Shown piece by piece: positions 1-7,949 of a stretch of DNA of 10,540 nucleotides (its first letter is position 1; every line of letters starts with the position of its first letter). Both the position numbers and the translations under genes were made by a program. The notes beneath the pieces were generated by a model, which saw nothing but the letters and a program-made list of their open reading frames with translations, did not search any database and was not told where the DNA came from. Origin of the DNA: Anaerobacillus sp. GTDB taxonomy: Bacteria; Bacillota; Bacilli; Bacillales_H; Anaerobacillaceae. The stretch covers positions 1 through 10,540 of the forward strand of contig SKOL01000579.1 in the NCBI GenBank assembly GCA_007120055.1, read 5' to 3'.

Positions 1-36
1 CAATTTTAAATTGTAAATTATAAATTTTAAATTAAC
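1..36. repeat. AT-rich intergenic element, partial copy upstream of hbd
   Basis: This stretch is made of the words AATTTTAAATT, TTGTAAATT and ATAAATTTTAAATT, the same vocabulary found in the other intergenic gaps of this window. It ends a few bases before the GGGGG Shine-Dalgarno tract of the first gene (41-45). Only one arm is visible because the window begins here, so the core and opposite arm cannot be checked. Confidence 0.5.
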
Positions 37-55
37 TAATGGGGGAATGAAGAAG

Positions 56-907
56 ATGGAAATTAAAAAAGTAATGGTAATCGGTGCTGGTCAAATGGGT
101 TCAGGGATTGCGCAAGTTTGTGCGCAAGCAGGTTATGGTGTTGTTTTAAATGACCTGAAAGAAGACTTTGTTAATCGTGGTTTAGGTATTATTAATAAAA
201 ATTTAAACCGTCAAGTGGAAAAAGGTAGATTAGAAGAATCAGTACGTGATGAGATTGTCGGTCGCATCACTCCTTCAGTTCAATTACAAGATGCAAGTGA
301 TGTTGATTTAGTCATTGAAGCAGCAGTAGAAAATATGGAAATTAAATCGAAAGTCTTTGCGCAGTTGGATGAAATTGCTCCTAGTCACGCGATTTTAGCA
401 ACAAATACGTCGTCGCTTCCAATTACAGAAATTGCAGCGGTGACGAATCGTCCAGAAAAAGTGATCGGAATGCACTTTATGAACCCAGTTCCAGTCATGA
501 AATTAATCGAAGTTATTCGTGGCTTAGCAACATCGGATGAAGTTTATGAAATTATCGAAAACATGTCTCACAAACTTAATAAAACACCAGTTGAAGTTAA
601 TGACTTCCCAGGTTTTGTTGCAAACAGAATTTTAATGCCGATGATTAACGAAGCGATTTATACCGTTTATGAAGGGGTAGCAACACCAGAAGCGGTCGAT
701 GAAGTAATGAAGCTCGGAATGAACCATCCAATGGGACCATTAACGTTAGCGGACTTTATCGGATTAGATACTTGTCTTTACATTATGGAAACACTTCACG
801 AAGGCTTTGGCGATGACAAATACCGCCCATGCCCACTTCTTAGAAAATACGTTAAAGCAGGATGGCTTGGTAAGAAGTCAGGTAGAGGGTTTTATCAATA
901 TAACTAA
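56..907 (+). CDS. hbd: 3-hydroxybutyryl-CoA dehydrogenase
   Basis: This NAD(P)-dependent cytoplasmic enzyme interconverts 3-hydroxybutyryl-CoA and acetoacetyl-CoA in short-chain fatty acid metabolism; the B. subtilis homologue is MmgB. The 283-residue length fits the family. The N-terminal Rossmann fold shows GAGQMG at residues 10-15. Catalytic-region residues align with the 3-hydroxyacyl-CoA dehydrogenase family: Ser119 in TNTSS, His140 in HFMNP, Glu152 twelve residues later, and Asn190 in ANRIL. The C-terminal dimerisation domain is complete, ending in a GRGFYQY motif. An in-frame ATG at 47 sits one base after the GGGGG tract and is too close to use; the ATG at 56 has about 9-10 nt spacing and gives the usual MEIKK start. 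The next gene follows after 114 bp, so co-transcription is likely. The gene is intact. Whether it prefers NADH or NADPH cannot be read with confidence. Confidence 0.95.
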   Translation: MEIKKVMVIGAGQMGSGIAQVCAQAGYGVVLNDLKEDFVNRGLGIINKNLNRQVEKGRLEESVRDEIVGRITPSVQLQDASDVDLVIEAAVENMEIKSKVFAQLDEIAPSHAILATNTSSLPITEIAAVTNRPEKVIGMHFMNPVPVMKLIEVIRGLATSDEVYEIIENMSHKLNKTPVEVNDFPGFVANRILMPMINEAIYTVYEGVATPEAVDEVMKLGMNHPMGPLTLADFIGLDTCLYIMETLHEGFGDDKYRPCPLLRKYVKAGWLGKKSGRGFYQYN

Positions 908-1005
908 AATGTAGAATTTAAAATGTACAATGTACAATTACTGACTGTAAAGCTACGAAGCGCCCCTAGACAATTTTAAATTTTAAATTGTACATTGTAC
1001 ATTAA
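908..1005. repeat. AT-rich inverted-repeat element between hbd and the first acyl-CoA dehydrogenase
   Basis: The element fills the gap between the two genes. Positions 922-939 (AATGTACAATGTACAATT) are the exact reverse complement of 986-1003, giving a perfect 18-bp inverted repeat with a 46-nt spacer. The spacer holds GTAAAGCTACGAAG (947-960) and CCCCTAGAC. The right arm runs straight into the Shine-Dalgarno site of the next gene (about 1008-1015). In mRNA it could fold as a large stem-loop just upstream of that site. There is no T-run, so it is not a typical terminator. It encodes no protein. Confidence 0.75.
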
Positions 1006-1021
1006 AAAAGGGGAGATAATC

Positions 1022-2167
1022 ATGGAATTGCGTTTTACGGAAGAACAGGAAATGATGAGGAAAATGGTTCGCGATTTTGCCGAAGAGCAGATTGCACCGT
1101 TTGTTGAAACGATGGAAGAGTCAGATGAGTTCCCAAAAGAGATCGTCAAGCAAATGGGTGAATTAGGTTTAATGGGAATTCCAATTGATGAAGAATACGG
1201 TGGAGCTGGAATGGACTTCACTTCTTATATTATTGCCATTAATGAGTTATCGAAAGTGAGTGCAACGGTTGGTGTTATTTTGTCGGTACACACGTCGGTA
1301 GGAACAAATCCAATCGTTTATTTCGGAACGGAAGCTCAAAAGCAAAAGTACGTTCCAAAGCTAGCGAGTGGCGAATATATTGGTGCTTTTGCCATTACAG
1401 AACCAGGCGCTGGTAGTGATGCTTCAGGAATTAAAACGACAGCGGTTCGAAAAGGCGACCATTACGTTTTAAATGGATCGAAAATTTTCATTACGAACGG
1501 TGGCGAAGCTGATACGTATATCGTTTCTACGAAAACAGATTTGAACGCGCCGGGTGTAAAAGGAATTTCAACATTTATCGTTGAGAAAGGAACACCTGGA
1601 TTTACAGTTGGTAAAAAAGAAGAAAAAATGGGGATGCACGGTTCAAATACGAATGAATTAATTTTTGAAGATGCCCTCGTTCCTGTTGAAAACCTTCTCG
1701 ATTCTGAAGGAGATGGCTTTAAAATTGCAATGGCCAACTTAGATGTCGGTCGAATCGGAATTGCCGCTCAATCTCTCGGAATAGCAGAAGCTTCCTTAGA
1801 AGCAGCGGTTGCTTACGCTAAAGAAAGAAAGCAGTTCGGAAAGCCAATTGGCGCCCAACAAGGCTTAGGATTTAAGTTAGCAGATATGGCGACAAAAGTA
1901 GAAGCTGCAAAACTACTAACTTACCGTGCCGCAAATTTACGAGCTCAAGGCTTACCTTGTGGTAAAGAAGCATCAATGGCCAAATTATTCGCTTCTAGAG
2001 CAGCGATGGAAGTTTCAACCGAGGCGATCCAAGTGTTTGGTGGCTACGGTTACACGAAAGAATATCCAGTTGAGCGTTACTTTAGAGATGCAAAAGTTTG
2101 TGAAATTTACGAAGGTACAAATGAAATTCAGCGTATCGTTATTAGTAAAAAGCTATTACAAGATTAA
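1022..2167 (+). CDS. Acyl-CoA dehydrogenase (short-chain / butyryl-CoA type), first of a tandem pair
   Basis: This FAD-dependent enzyme would introduce the 2,3-trans double bond into an acyl-CoA, passing electrons to electron-transfer flavoprotein. The protein has 381 residues, normal for the short- and medium-chain family. It contains the FAD-contacting signature TEPGAGSD (126-133), the acyl-CoA dehydrogenase C-terminal motif [16 protein letters not shown] (337-352), and the catalytic base Glu364 in [10 protein letters not shown], equivalent to Glu376 of medium-chain enzymes. The start at 1022 is chosen because AAGGGGAG (about 1008-1015) lies 6 nt upstream; an in-frame ATG at 995 falls inside the repeat arm, before this site. 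The gene is related to MmgC/AcdA of B. subtilis. Chain-length or branched-chain preference cannot be decided from the sequence. Given hbd and icmF in the cluster, butyryl-CoA or isobutyryl-CoA are reasonable substrates (inference). Confidence 0.93.
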   Translation: MELRFTEEQEMMRKMVRDFAEEQIAPFVETMEESDEFPKEIVKQMGELGLMGIPIDEEYGGAGMDFTSYIIAINELSKVSATVGVILSVHTSVGTNPIVYFGTEAQKQKYVPKLASGEYIGAFAITEPGAGSDASGIKTTAVRKGDHYVLNGSKIFITNGGEADTYIVSTKTDLNAPGVKGISTFIVEKGTPGFTVGKKEEKMGMHGSNTNELIFEDALVPVENLLDSEGDGFKIAMANLDVGRIGIAAQSLGIAEASLEAAVAYAKERKQFGKPIGAQQGLGFKLADMATKVEAAKLLTYRAANLRAQGLPCGKEASMAKLFASRAAMEVSTEAIQVFGGYGYTKEYPVERYFRDAKVCEIYEGTNEIQRIVISKKLLQD

Positions 2168-2181
2168 TAGAAAATATAGCA

Positions 2182-2205
2182 CTAGATCATTTAAATTTTA
2201 AATAA
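2182..2205. repeat. Short degenerate AT-rich element remnant
   Basis: ATTTAAATTTTAAATAA lies in the 56-bp gap between the two acyl-CoA dehydrogenase genes, again just before a Shine-Dalgarno site (AGGGGGA, 2211-2217). It shares the TTTAAATTTTAAAT words of the longer elements but lacks a core or second arm. It may be a remnant, or simply AT-rich spacer. Confidence 0.3.
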
Positions 2206-2223
2206 CCATTAGGGGGAATAACG

Positions 2224-3366
2224 ATGAATTTTTCATTAACTGAAGAACAAGAAATGATTAGAAAGATGGTCCGTGATTTTGCGAAAAATGAAGTAGAACC
2301 AAGTGCTGCTGAACGTGATGAAGAAGAACGCTTTGACCGTGGTATTTTCGATATGATGGGGGAGTTAGGATTAACGGGGATTCCTTGGCCAGAAGAGTAC
2401 GGTGGAATTGGTAGTGACTTCGTTTCTTATTCAATTGCTGTTGAAGAGCTTTCACGCGTATGTGCTTCTGTCGGTGTTACTTTATCAGCCCACACATCTT
2501 TAGCGGGTTGGCCTGTATACAAATTCGGTAATGAAGAGCAAAAGCAAAAGTTTTTACGCCCAATGGCAGAAGGGAAAAAGTTAGGGGCATACGGCTTAAC
2601 AGAGCCAGGTGCAGGTTCTGACGTTTCAGCAATGAAAACAACAGCAAAATTAGACGGAGACGAGTACATTTTAGATGGTTCAAAGATTTTTATCACTAAC
2701 GGTGGCGACGCCGAAATTTATATCGTTTTTGCCGTAACACAACCGGAATTAAAGCATAAAGGCGTAAGTGCTTTTATCGTTGAAAAAGGTACACCAGGAT
2801 TTACTTTCGGTAAAAAAGAAAAGAAATTAGGAATTCGTTCTTCATCAACACTAGAAATTATTTTTGATAATTGCCGTGTTCCGAAAGAGAACCTACTTGG
2901 AAAAGAAGGGGAAGGCTTTAAAATTGCAATGATGACGTTAGACGGTGGACGTAACGGGATTGCTGCTCAGGCGGTCGGCATTGCTCAAGGCGCTTTAGAT
3001 GCTGCGGTCGACTATGCCAAAGAAAGAAAGCAGTTTGGAAAGCCGATCGGTGCCCAACAAGGGTTAGGGTTTAAAATTGCAGACATGGCTGTAAAAGTTG
3101 AAGCTTCAAGACTATTAACTTATCAAGCAGCTTGGTTAGAAAGTGAAGGAAAGTCGTATGGTAAAGAGTCAGCAATGTCGAAATTATTTGCTGGAGATTC
3201 TGCAATGGAAGTTGCAATAGAAGCGGTTCAAGTGTTCGGAGGTTACGGCTACACGAAAGAATATCCAGTTGAACGTTATATGAGAGACGCAAAAATTACC
3301 CAAATTTATGAAGGAACAAACGAAATCCAACGTCTAGTCATTTCAAAAATGCTTTTAGCTGATTAA
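2224..3366 (+). CDS. acdA: Acyl-CoA dehydrogenase, second of a tandem pair
   Basis: This is a second full-length FAD-dependent acyl-CoA dehydrogenase (380 residues), oxidising acyl-CoA to 2-enoyl-CoA with electron-transfer flavoprotein as acceptor. It shows TEPGAGSD at 126-133, the [16 protein letters not shown] motif (336-351) and catalytic Glu363 in [17 protein letters not shown] (2211-2217) sits 6 nt before the ATG, so the start is secure. It is a clear paralogue of the preceding gene: the blocks around the FAD signature and residues 264-284 are essentially identical. The acyl-pocket region differs, with [11 protein letters not shown] here against [11 protein letters not shown] upstream, which may mean different substrate preference (inference). 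In B. subtilis acdA lies upstream of rpoE, so this copy or its neighbour may be its orthologue; the symbol is tentative. The 232-bp gap to the next gene is filled by a repeat element. Confidence 0.92.
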   Translation: MNFSLTEEQEMIRKMVRDFAKNEVEPSAAERDEEERFDRGIFDMMGELGLTGIPWPEEYGGIGSDFVSYSIAVEELSRVCASVGVTLSAHTSLAGWPVYKFGNEEQKQKFLRPMAEGKKLGAYGLTEPGAGSDVSAMKTTAKLDGDEYILDGSKIFITNGGDAEIYIVFAVTQPELKHKGVSAFIVEKGTPGFTFGKKEKKLGIRSSSTLEIIFDNCRVPKENLLGKEGEGFKIAMMTLDGGRNGIAAQAVGIAQGALDAAVDYAKERKQFGKPIGAQQGLGFKIADMAVKVEASRLLTYQAAWLESEGKSYGKESAMSKLFAGDSAMEVAIEAVQVFGGYGYTKEYPVERYMRDAKITQIYEGTNEIQRLVISKMLLAD

Positions 3367-3576
3367 TTTACAATGTACAATTGTATGGTAATTTATAATT
3401 TACAATGTAAAATGTAGAAGTAGATATTTAATTTTAAATTTAAAATTAAAAGTTTACAATGTGAAATTATTTCTAGGTAAAGCTTCGTAGTCTTCTTAGC
3501 TTTTTCTTCGAAGCTTTACTTTCATTAATTTTTAATTGTAAATTGTGAATTATAAATTATAAATTCTACATTGAAA
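3367..3576. repeat. Large AT-rich repeat element with central hairpin, upstream of the TetR gene
   Basis: This is the longest of the intergenic elements. AT-rich arms (TTTACAATGTACAATT, AATTTATAATTTACAAT on the left; ATTGTAAATTGTGAATTATAAATT on the right) flank a core with a perfect 11-bp inverted repeat, GTAAAGCTTCG (3477-3487) and CGAAGCTTTAC (3509-3519), separated by 21 nt. An outer 9-bp pair, AATGTAGAA (3411-3419) and TTCTACATT (3564-3572), makes the layout nested. Its length suggests two adjacent copies or one expanded copy. The central hairpin is followed by a moderately T-rich stretch but not a clean T-run. It ends just before the TetR gene's ribosome site. Confidence 0.7.
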
Positions 3577-3580
3577 ATAG

Positions 3581-3602
3581 AGGGGAGTGCATGAGTCTTT
3601 GA
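3581..3602 (+). promoter_or_regulatory. Ribosome-binding site with overlapping minimal ORF and TTG start of the TetR gene
   Basis: AGGGGAG (3581-3587) is a strong Shine-Dalgarno site. The nearest start, ATG at 3591, is in a different frame and gives only ATG-AGT-CTT-TGA (3591-3602). The TGA overlaps a TTG at 3599 that is in frame with the regulator, and this TTG is 11 nt from the site. A GTG at 3587 overlaps the site itself and cannot be the start. The arrangement suggests a weak or coupled start for the regulator (inference). Confidence 0.45.
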
Positions 3603-4222
3603 AAAGAAAAAAAGTACCCTCGATGGTAAAAGATCAACAATTAATAAAAAAGCGAAGAGAACAAATGATCAAGGCGGCGGTAACTCTTTTTAAACAAAAA
3701 GGCTTCCATCGAACAACGACGAGGGAGATTGCAAAAGAATCTGGATTTAGTATCGGTACGTTATATGAATACATTGGTTCCAAAGAAGATATTCTTTATC
3801 TCGTTTGTGACTCAATTTATGATGAGGTTAGAGATAACTTAGTACAACGACTAAATCATGATGTCGAAGGAATTGAAAGTTTAAAGTCAGCGATTGCTGC
3901 ACTTTTTAAAGTCATCGATGATTTGCAAGATGAAGTTTTAGTCATGTATCAAGAGTCAAAATCGCTTCCGAAAGAAGCGTTAGCATACGTACTACAAAAG
4001 GAAAATGGCATGGTAGCGATGATTGAGGAAATTATGAAACAGTGCGTCGCGCGTGGGGATCTTGACTTATCAGAAGATGAGGTCAAATTAGGAGCAAACA
4101 ACATTCTCGTTCAAGCTCACATGTGGACTTTCCGTCGTTGGGTAGTACAAAGCAACTACACACTCGACGAATACATCGACTTACAAACAAGCTTGATATT
4201 AAAAGGACTACTTAAAGGTTAA
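3599..4222 (+). CDS. TetR/AcrR-family transcriptional regulator
   Basis: This is a predicted DNA-binding repressor of the TetR family, about 207 residues with the TTG start. The N-terminal domain has the typical layout: a first helix (RREQMIKAAVTLFKQKG, 19-35), then the helix-turn-helix TTREIAKESGFSIGTLYEYIGSKEDIL (40-66). The C-terminal part (about 75-207) is helical and would form the ligand pocket and dimer interface; the ligand is unknown. Its place between acyl-CoA dehydrogenase and icmF genes points to an acyl-CoA or CoA-thioester ligand and control of this cluster, by analogy with FadR-type TetR regulators of Bacillus. Its N-terminal region does not closely resemble B. subtilis FadR as I recall it, so I do not use that name. 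The alternative start is ATG at 3623, eight codons inside, still leaving a complete HTH. No clear palindromic operator was found in the visible gaps. Confidence 0.88.
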   Translation: MKRKKVPSMVKDQQLIKKRREQMIKAAVTLFKQKGFHRTTTREIAKESGFSIGTLYEYIGSKEDILYLVCDSIYDEVRDNLVQRLNHDVEGIESLKSAIAALFKVIDDLQDEVLVMYQESKSLPKEALAYVLQKENGMVAMIEEIMKQCVARGDLDLSEDEVKLGANNILVQAHMWTFRRWVVQSNYTLDEYIDLQTSLILKGLLKG

Positions 4223-4318
4223 TGTATAATTTAAAATTAAAAATTTACAATAGCGTCGGCAACGCTTCGAAGCATGCCTTAAGTACAATTGTGAACTATA
4301 AATTGTAAATTGTACATT
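4223..4318. repeat. AT-rich element with GC-rich core between the TetR gene and icmF
   Basis: The left arm (TAATTTAAAATTAAAAATTTACAAT) and right arm (ending AATTGTAAATTGTACATT) flank a GC-richer core at about 4252-4279 that contains the palindrome GCTTCGAAGC (4264-4273). The right arm end is identical over 20 bases to that upstream of the first acyl-CoA dehydrogenase gene: ATTGTACATTAAAAAAGGGG (4309-4328 here, 994-1013 there), including the start of the Shine-Dalgarno tract. It fills almost the whole gap. Confidence 0.7.
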
Positions 4319-4337
4319 AAAAAAGGGGGATGATTTT

Positions 4338-7300
4338 ATGGAAAAGATCGATGTTTATCGGCCGAAAAACCATGTACGCTTCGTAACGGCGTCTAGTTTA
4401 TTTGATGGTCATGACGCATCAATTAATATTATGAGAAGAATGCTTCAAGCTAATGGGACAGAGGTGATTCATTTAGGTCACAACCGTTCAGCAGAAGAAG
4501 TTGTCCATGCTGCTATCCAAGAAGATGTTCAAGGAATTGCCCTTTCATCTTATCAAGGTGGGCACATGGAATACTTTAAATATATGTACGACCTTCTAAA
4601 AGAAAAAGGTGCCTCACATATTCGCATTTACGGTGGTGGTGGCGGCGTAATTATTCCTGCGGAAATAAAAGAACTTCATGAATATGGAATTGCGCGAATC
4701 TTCTCACCTGAAGATGGTAGAACACAAGGACTTCAAGGCATGATTAATATGATGGTTGAAGAGTGTGATTTCCCTACAGTTAAATCTGTAACTGGAGAAA
4801 TTGATCAACTGGCAGAAAAAAATGGTCAAGCGATTTCAAGGTTAATTACGCTCGCAGAACGTCAAGAGCTTTCCGCTGGTGAAGTGGCGACGACAGCAGA
4901 AGCGGCTTTTTCAAAAATTAAAGAAATGACACAAACGGTTCCTGTGTTAGGGATCACAGGGACAGGTGGAGCAGGAAAAAGCTCACTCACTGACGAGTTA
5001 GTACGTCGTTTTTTAAATGAATTTGAAGATAAGACGGTAGCCATCATTTCGATTGATCCGACGAAACAAAAAACAGGTGGAGCTCTTCTCGGTGACCGCA
5101 TTCGTATGAACTCAATTAATTCCTCACGTGTGTTTATGCGTTCTCTTGCGACACGTGGCTCAAAAATGGAAATTTCAGAAGGAATTCGTGATGCGATTGA
5201 AGTTGTAAAAGCAGCCGGATTCGATCTTGTTATTGTTGAAACGAGTGGTATTGGACAAGGTGACGCGGCGATTGTGGAAGTCGTTGATATTTCGATGTAT
5301 GTAATGACGAGTGAGTTTGGAGCACCGACACAGCTTGAAAAAATTGATATGATCGATTATGCAGATTTAATTTGTATTAATAAATTTGAGCGTAAAGGAT
5401 CAGAAGATGCGCTTAGAGATGTAAAAAAACAGTATCAGCGTAGTCATATGCTTTTTGATCAAGATACTAATAATATGCCGGTGTACGGAACGATTGCAAG
5501 TCAATTCAACGACCCAGGCACAAACACATTATTTGTTGCCCTTGTTAATAAAATCAATGAAAAGTATGGTTTTGAATGGGAAACAACGCTTGAAACAACA
5601 GATGTTGTTACGAAAGATAATTTAATTATTCCTCCAGAGCACGCGCAATATCTTTTTGATATTGTGAAAACGGTTCGTGGTTACAAAGAGCATACAGAAG
5701 AACAAGTTTCTTATGCTCGCAAGCTGTTCCAAATTAAAGGAACGATTGAAGCTTTACAAACGGCTAGTGATGATACTTCTGATGAGACATTCGCTCAATT
5801 AGAAAAAGTACAAAAGTTTTATGAAGAAAAGCTCCACCCAGAAACGAAAGCGATCATTGAAAAATGGCCTGTCTTAAAAGAAACATACTCTCAAGATGAA
5901 TTTGTAACGAAAATTCGTGACAAAGAAATTCGTACCGAGTTGAAAACAGAAAGCTTATCTGGATTAAAAATACCGAAAGTTTCCTTACCGAAGTTTGAAG
6001 ATTGGGGCGAAATTGTTCGTTGGTGCTTAAAAGAAAACGTCCCTGGCGAGTTTCCGTATACAGCAGGCGTATTCCCGTTCAAACGAAAAGGGGAAGATCC
6101 GAAGCGTCAGTTTGCTGGAGAAGGAACGCCAGAACGTACAAATAGACGTTTTCACTATTTATCGAAAGATGATGATGCGAAACGCTTAAGTACGGCATTT
6201 GACTCGGTAACATTATATGGTGAAGACCCAGATTATCGTCCAGACATTTACGGTAAAGTTGGTGAAAGTGGCGTAAGCATTTGTACGTTAGAGGATATTA
6301 AAAAGCTTTATGCAGGTTTTGACTTATGTGCACCTTCAACGTCAGTATCAATGACGATTAACGGACCGGCACCGATCATGCTAGCGATGTTTATGAACAC
6401 GGCGATCGACCAACAAATCGAAAAATTTGAGCGTGAACATAGCCGTCCTGCGACAGAAGATGAGCGTGCAAATATAAAAGCGCTTACGTTAGCTAACGTT
6501 CGTGGAACGGTTCAAGCGGATATTTTAAAAGAAGACCAAGGTCAAAATACGTGTATTTTCTCAACAGAATTTGCGTTAAGAATGATGGGTGACATCCAAC
6601 AATACTTTATCGAGAACCAAGTTCGTAACTACTATTCAGTATCGATTTCTGGCTATCATATTGCCGAAGCAGGGGCAAACCCAATTAGTCAGTTAGCGTT
6701 TACGTTAGCCAATGGCTTTACGTACGTTGAATACTATTTAAGTCGTGGGATGAAGATTGATGACTTTGCACCGAACCTTTCGTTCTTCTTCTCGAACGGA
6801 CTAGATCCGGAATATACCGTGATTGGTCGTGTGGCAAGAAGAATTTGGTCAACGACGATGAAACATAAATATAAAGGAAACGATCGTAGCCAAAAGTTAA
6901 AATATCATATTCAAACTTCAGGTCGTTCACTTCACGCCCAAGAAGTTGACTTTAACGATATTCGTACGACACTTCAAGCATTAATGGCAATTTACGATAA
7001 CTGTAACTCACTGCACACGAATGCTTATGACGAAGCAGTAACAACACCGACAGAAGAATCAGTACGCAGGGCGATGGCGATCCAAATGATTATTACAAAA
7101 GAACTAGGTCTTGCGAAAAACGAAAACTCACTACAAGGTTCATTTATTATTGATGAGTTAACGGATTTAGTCGAAGAAGCTGTTTTACAAGAGTTAGAAA
7201 AAATTAGTGACCGTGGTGGCGTACTAGGCGCGATGGAAACACAATATCAACGTGGTAAAATTCAAGAAGAATCGATGTACTACGAAATGAAAAAGCATAG

Positions 7301-7604
7301 TGGTGAACTCCCAATTATCGGCGTGAACACATACTTAAATCCAAATGCGCCATCGGAAGAAGATTTCGAAATGGAAATTGCTCGTGCAACGAAAGAAGAA
7401 AAAGAGCAGCAAATTGCCAACTTAAGAGCGTTCCAAGAGCGCAACAAAGACACTGCAGAAGAAGCCTTAAAACGACTTCAACAAGTAGCAATGTCTAACG
7501 GCAATATTTTTGCGGAGCTAATGGAAACTGTAAAAGTCGCCAGTCTCGGCCAAATCACACAAGCTCTCTACCAAGTCGGTGGACAATATCGTAGGAATAT
7601 GTAA
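4338..7604 (+). CDS. icmF: Fused isobutyryl-CoA mutase with GTPase chaperone domain (IcmF)
   Basis: This coenzyme B12-dependent radical enzyme (1088 residues) interconverts isobutyryl-CoA and n-butyryl-CoA, with its GTPase chaperone in the same chain. The N-terminal B12-binding domain (about 1-145) has DGHDAS with axial-ligand His25, and a GGGGG loop at 99-103. The G domain (about 200-415) has P-loop GTGGAGKS (208-215), SIDPT (238-242), ETSGIGQ (301-307) and NKFE (348-351) at the base-recognition position, where NKxD is usual. A linker leads to the substrate-binding mutase barrel (about 545-1088). Aligned by eye to methylmalonyl-CoA mutase, Tyr89 becomes Phe579 (GVFPF) and Arg207 becomes Gln736 (DQGQNTCIF), the known distinction of isobutyryl- from methylmalonyl-CoA mutases. 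The start at 4338 lies 8 nt after AAAAGGGGG; an ATG at 4330 is out of frame. The gene is complete. Some IcmF proteins also convert isovaleryl-CoA and pivalyl-CoA, which cannot be judged here. Confidence 0.96.
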   Translation: MEKIDVYRPKNHVRFVTASSLFDGHDASINIMRRMLQANGTEVIHLGHNRSAEEVVHAAIQEDVQGIALSSYQGGHMEYFKYMYDLLKEKGASHIRIYGGGGGVIIPAEIKELHEYGIARIFSPEDGRTQGLQGMINMMVEECDFPTVKSVTGEIDQLAEKNGQAISRLITLAERQELSAGEVATTAEAAFSKIKEMTQTVPVLGITGTGGAGKSSLTDELVRRFLNEFEDKTVAIISIDPTKQKTGGALLGDRIRMNSINSSRVFMRSLATRGSKMEISEGIRDAIEVVKAAGFDLVIVETSGIGQGDAAIVEVVDISMYVMTSEFGAPTQLEKIDMIDYADLICINKFERKGSEDALRDVKKQYQRSHMLFDQDTNNMPVYGTIASQFNDPGTNTLFVALVNKINEKYGFEWETTLETTDVVTKDNLIIPPEHAQYLFDIVKTVRGYKEHTEEQVSYARKLFQIKGTIEALQTASDDTSDETFAQLEKVQKFYEEKLHPETKAIIEKWPVLKETYSQDEFVTKIRDKEIRTELKTESLSGLKIPKVSLPKFEDWGEIVRWCLKENVPGEFPYTAGVFPFKRKGEDPKRQFAGEGTPERTNRRFHYLSKDDDAKRLSTAFDSVTLYGEDPDYRPDIYGKVGESGVSICTLEDIKKLYAGFDLCAPSTSVSMTINGPAPIMLAMFMNTAIDQQIEKFEREHSRPATEDERANIKALTLANVRGTVQADILKEDQGQNTCIFSTEFALRMMGDIQQYFIENQVRNYYSVSISGYHIAEAGANPISQLAFTLANGFTYVEYYLSRGMKIDDFAPNLSFFFSNGLDPEYTVIGRVARRIWSTTMKHKYKGNDRSQKLKYHIQTSGRSLHAQEVDFNDIRTTLQALMAIYDNCNSLHTNAYDEAVTTPTEESVRRAMAIQMIITKELGLAKNENSLQGSFIIDELTDLVEEAVLQELEKISDRGGVLGAMETQYQRGKIQEESMYYEMKKHSGELPIIGVNTYLNPNAPSEEDFEMEIARATKEEKEQQIANLRAFQERNKDTAEEALKRLQQVAMSNGNIFAELMETVKVASLGQITQALYQVGGQYRRNM

Positions 7605-7618
7605 CGTTAATAATGCAG

Positions 7619-7656
7619 AGAATCGAGTTTGAGGACATCAAGCTCGATTCTTCTTT
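7619..7656 (+). terminator. Hairpin after icmF, probable terminator
   Basis: AGAATCGAG (7619-7627) pairs with CTCGATTCT (7643-7651). Five more pairs, the first a G-U, continue inwards (7628-7632 with 7638-7642), giving a 14-pair stem with a 5-nt loop (7633-7637). It begins 14 nt after the icmF stop. The downstream sequence TCTTTGC is only moderately T-rich, so termination may be partial or the hairpin may mainly protect the mRNA 3' end. Confidence 0.65.
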
Positions 7657-7660
7657 GCAT

Positions 7661-7803
7661 GTAGTAGTTTTGAGTGAAGAGTTGGTGAAAGCTTCGCGGG
7701 TCTAATTCAAAATTCAAAATTTAAAATTTACATATGGTCACTCAAACCATCGCAGCACTACCCTCACTAATTTTTAATTGTAAATTTTAAATTGTAGTAA
7801 ATT
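7661..7803. repeat. AT-rich element in the icmF-rpoE gap
   Basis: This accounts for much of the 345-bp gap between icmF and rpoE. AAAGCTTCGCGGG (7688-7700) resembles the cores of the other elements. It is followed by AATTCAAAATTCAAAATTTAAAATTTACAT, and a second arm, TTTTTAATTGTAAATTTTAAATTGTAG, lies at about 7771-7797. A perfect 9-bp inverted pair, TTTGAGTGA (7669-7677) and TCACTCAAA (7738-7746), brackets the core and first arm. CCCCTAGAC follows at 7808-7816, a word also present in the 908-1005 element. No coding sequence is visible in this gap. Confidence 0.6.
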
Positions 7804-7844
7804 TTTTCCCCTAGACTAGCATAATGTTTTCATTTATGTTTATA

Positions 7845-7873
7845 ATGAAAGGTATGATTTTCCTTACTATAAT
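7845..7873 (+). promoter_or_regulatory. Possible sigma-A promoter for rpoE
   Basis: TATAAT at 7868-7873 is preceded at 17 bp by ATGAAA (7845-7850), which matches the -35 consensus at four of six positions. Another TATAAT lies at 7841-7846 but has no recognisable -35. In B. subtilis rpoE can be transcribed separately from the upstream gene, which fits a promoter in this gap. Position is by eye only. Confidence 0.4.
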
Positions 7874-7949
7874 CAATTACATAAAGGTGCTTCATTATTG
7901 AAGTTACCGTAATAATAATGATGATGTTTATTGAAAGGGTGTGCAAACA

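Noticed and set aside
47..55. Upstream ATG giving a three-residue longer Hbd
   Set aside because: It is one base from the GGGGG tract, too close for initiation. The ATG at 56 has normal spacing and gives the family-typical start.
995..1021. Upstream in-frame ATG extending the first acyl-CoA dehydrogenase by nine residues
   Set aside because: This ATG is within the repeat arm and before the Shine-Dalgarno site; the start at 1022 has proper spacing and matches the family N-terminus.
1926..2201. Plus-strand 91-residue frame over the 3' end of the first acyl-CoA dehydrogenase
   Set aside because: It overlaps the catalytic Glu region of the real gene in another frame and has no ribosome site or recognisable motif.
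3367..3586. Possible CRISPR-like or tandem array in the AT-rich gap
   Set aside because: The similar words are irregularly spaced, inverted and imperfect, with no constant repeat and unique spacer pattern and no cas genes nearby.
7941..7949. GTG start for rpoE
   Set aside because: It is only one base after the ribosome site. The TTG at 7950 has proper spacing and yields the 173-residue length of the B. subtilis protein.
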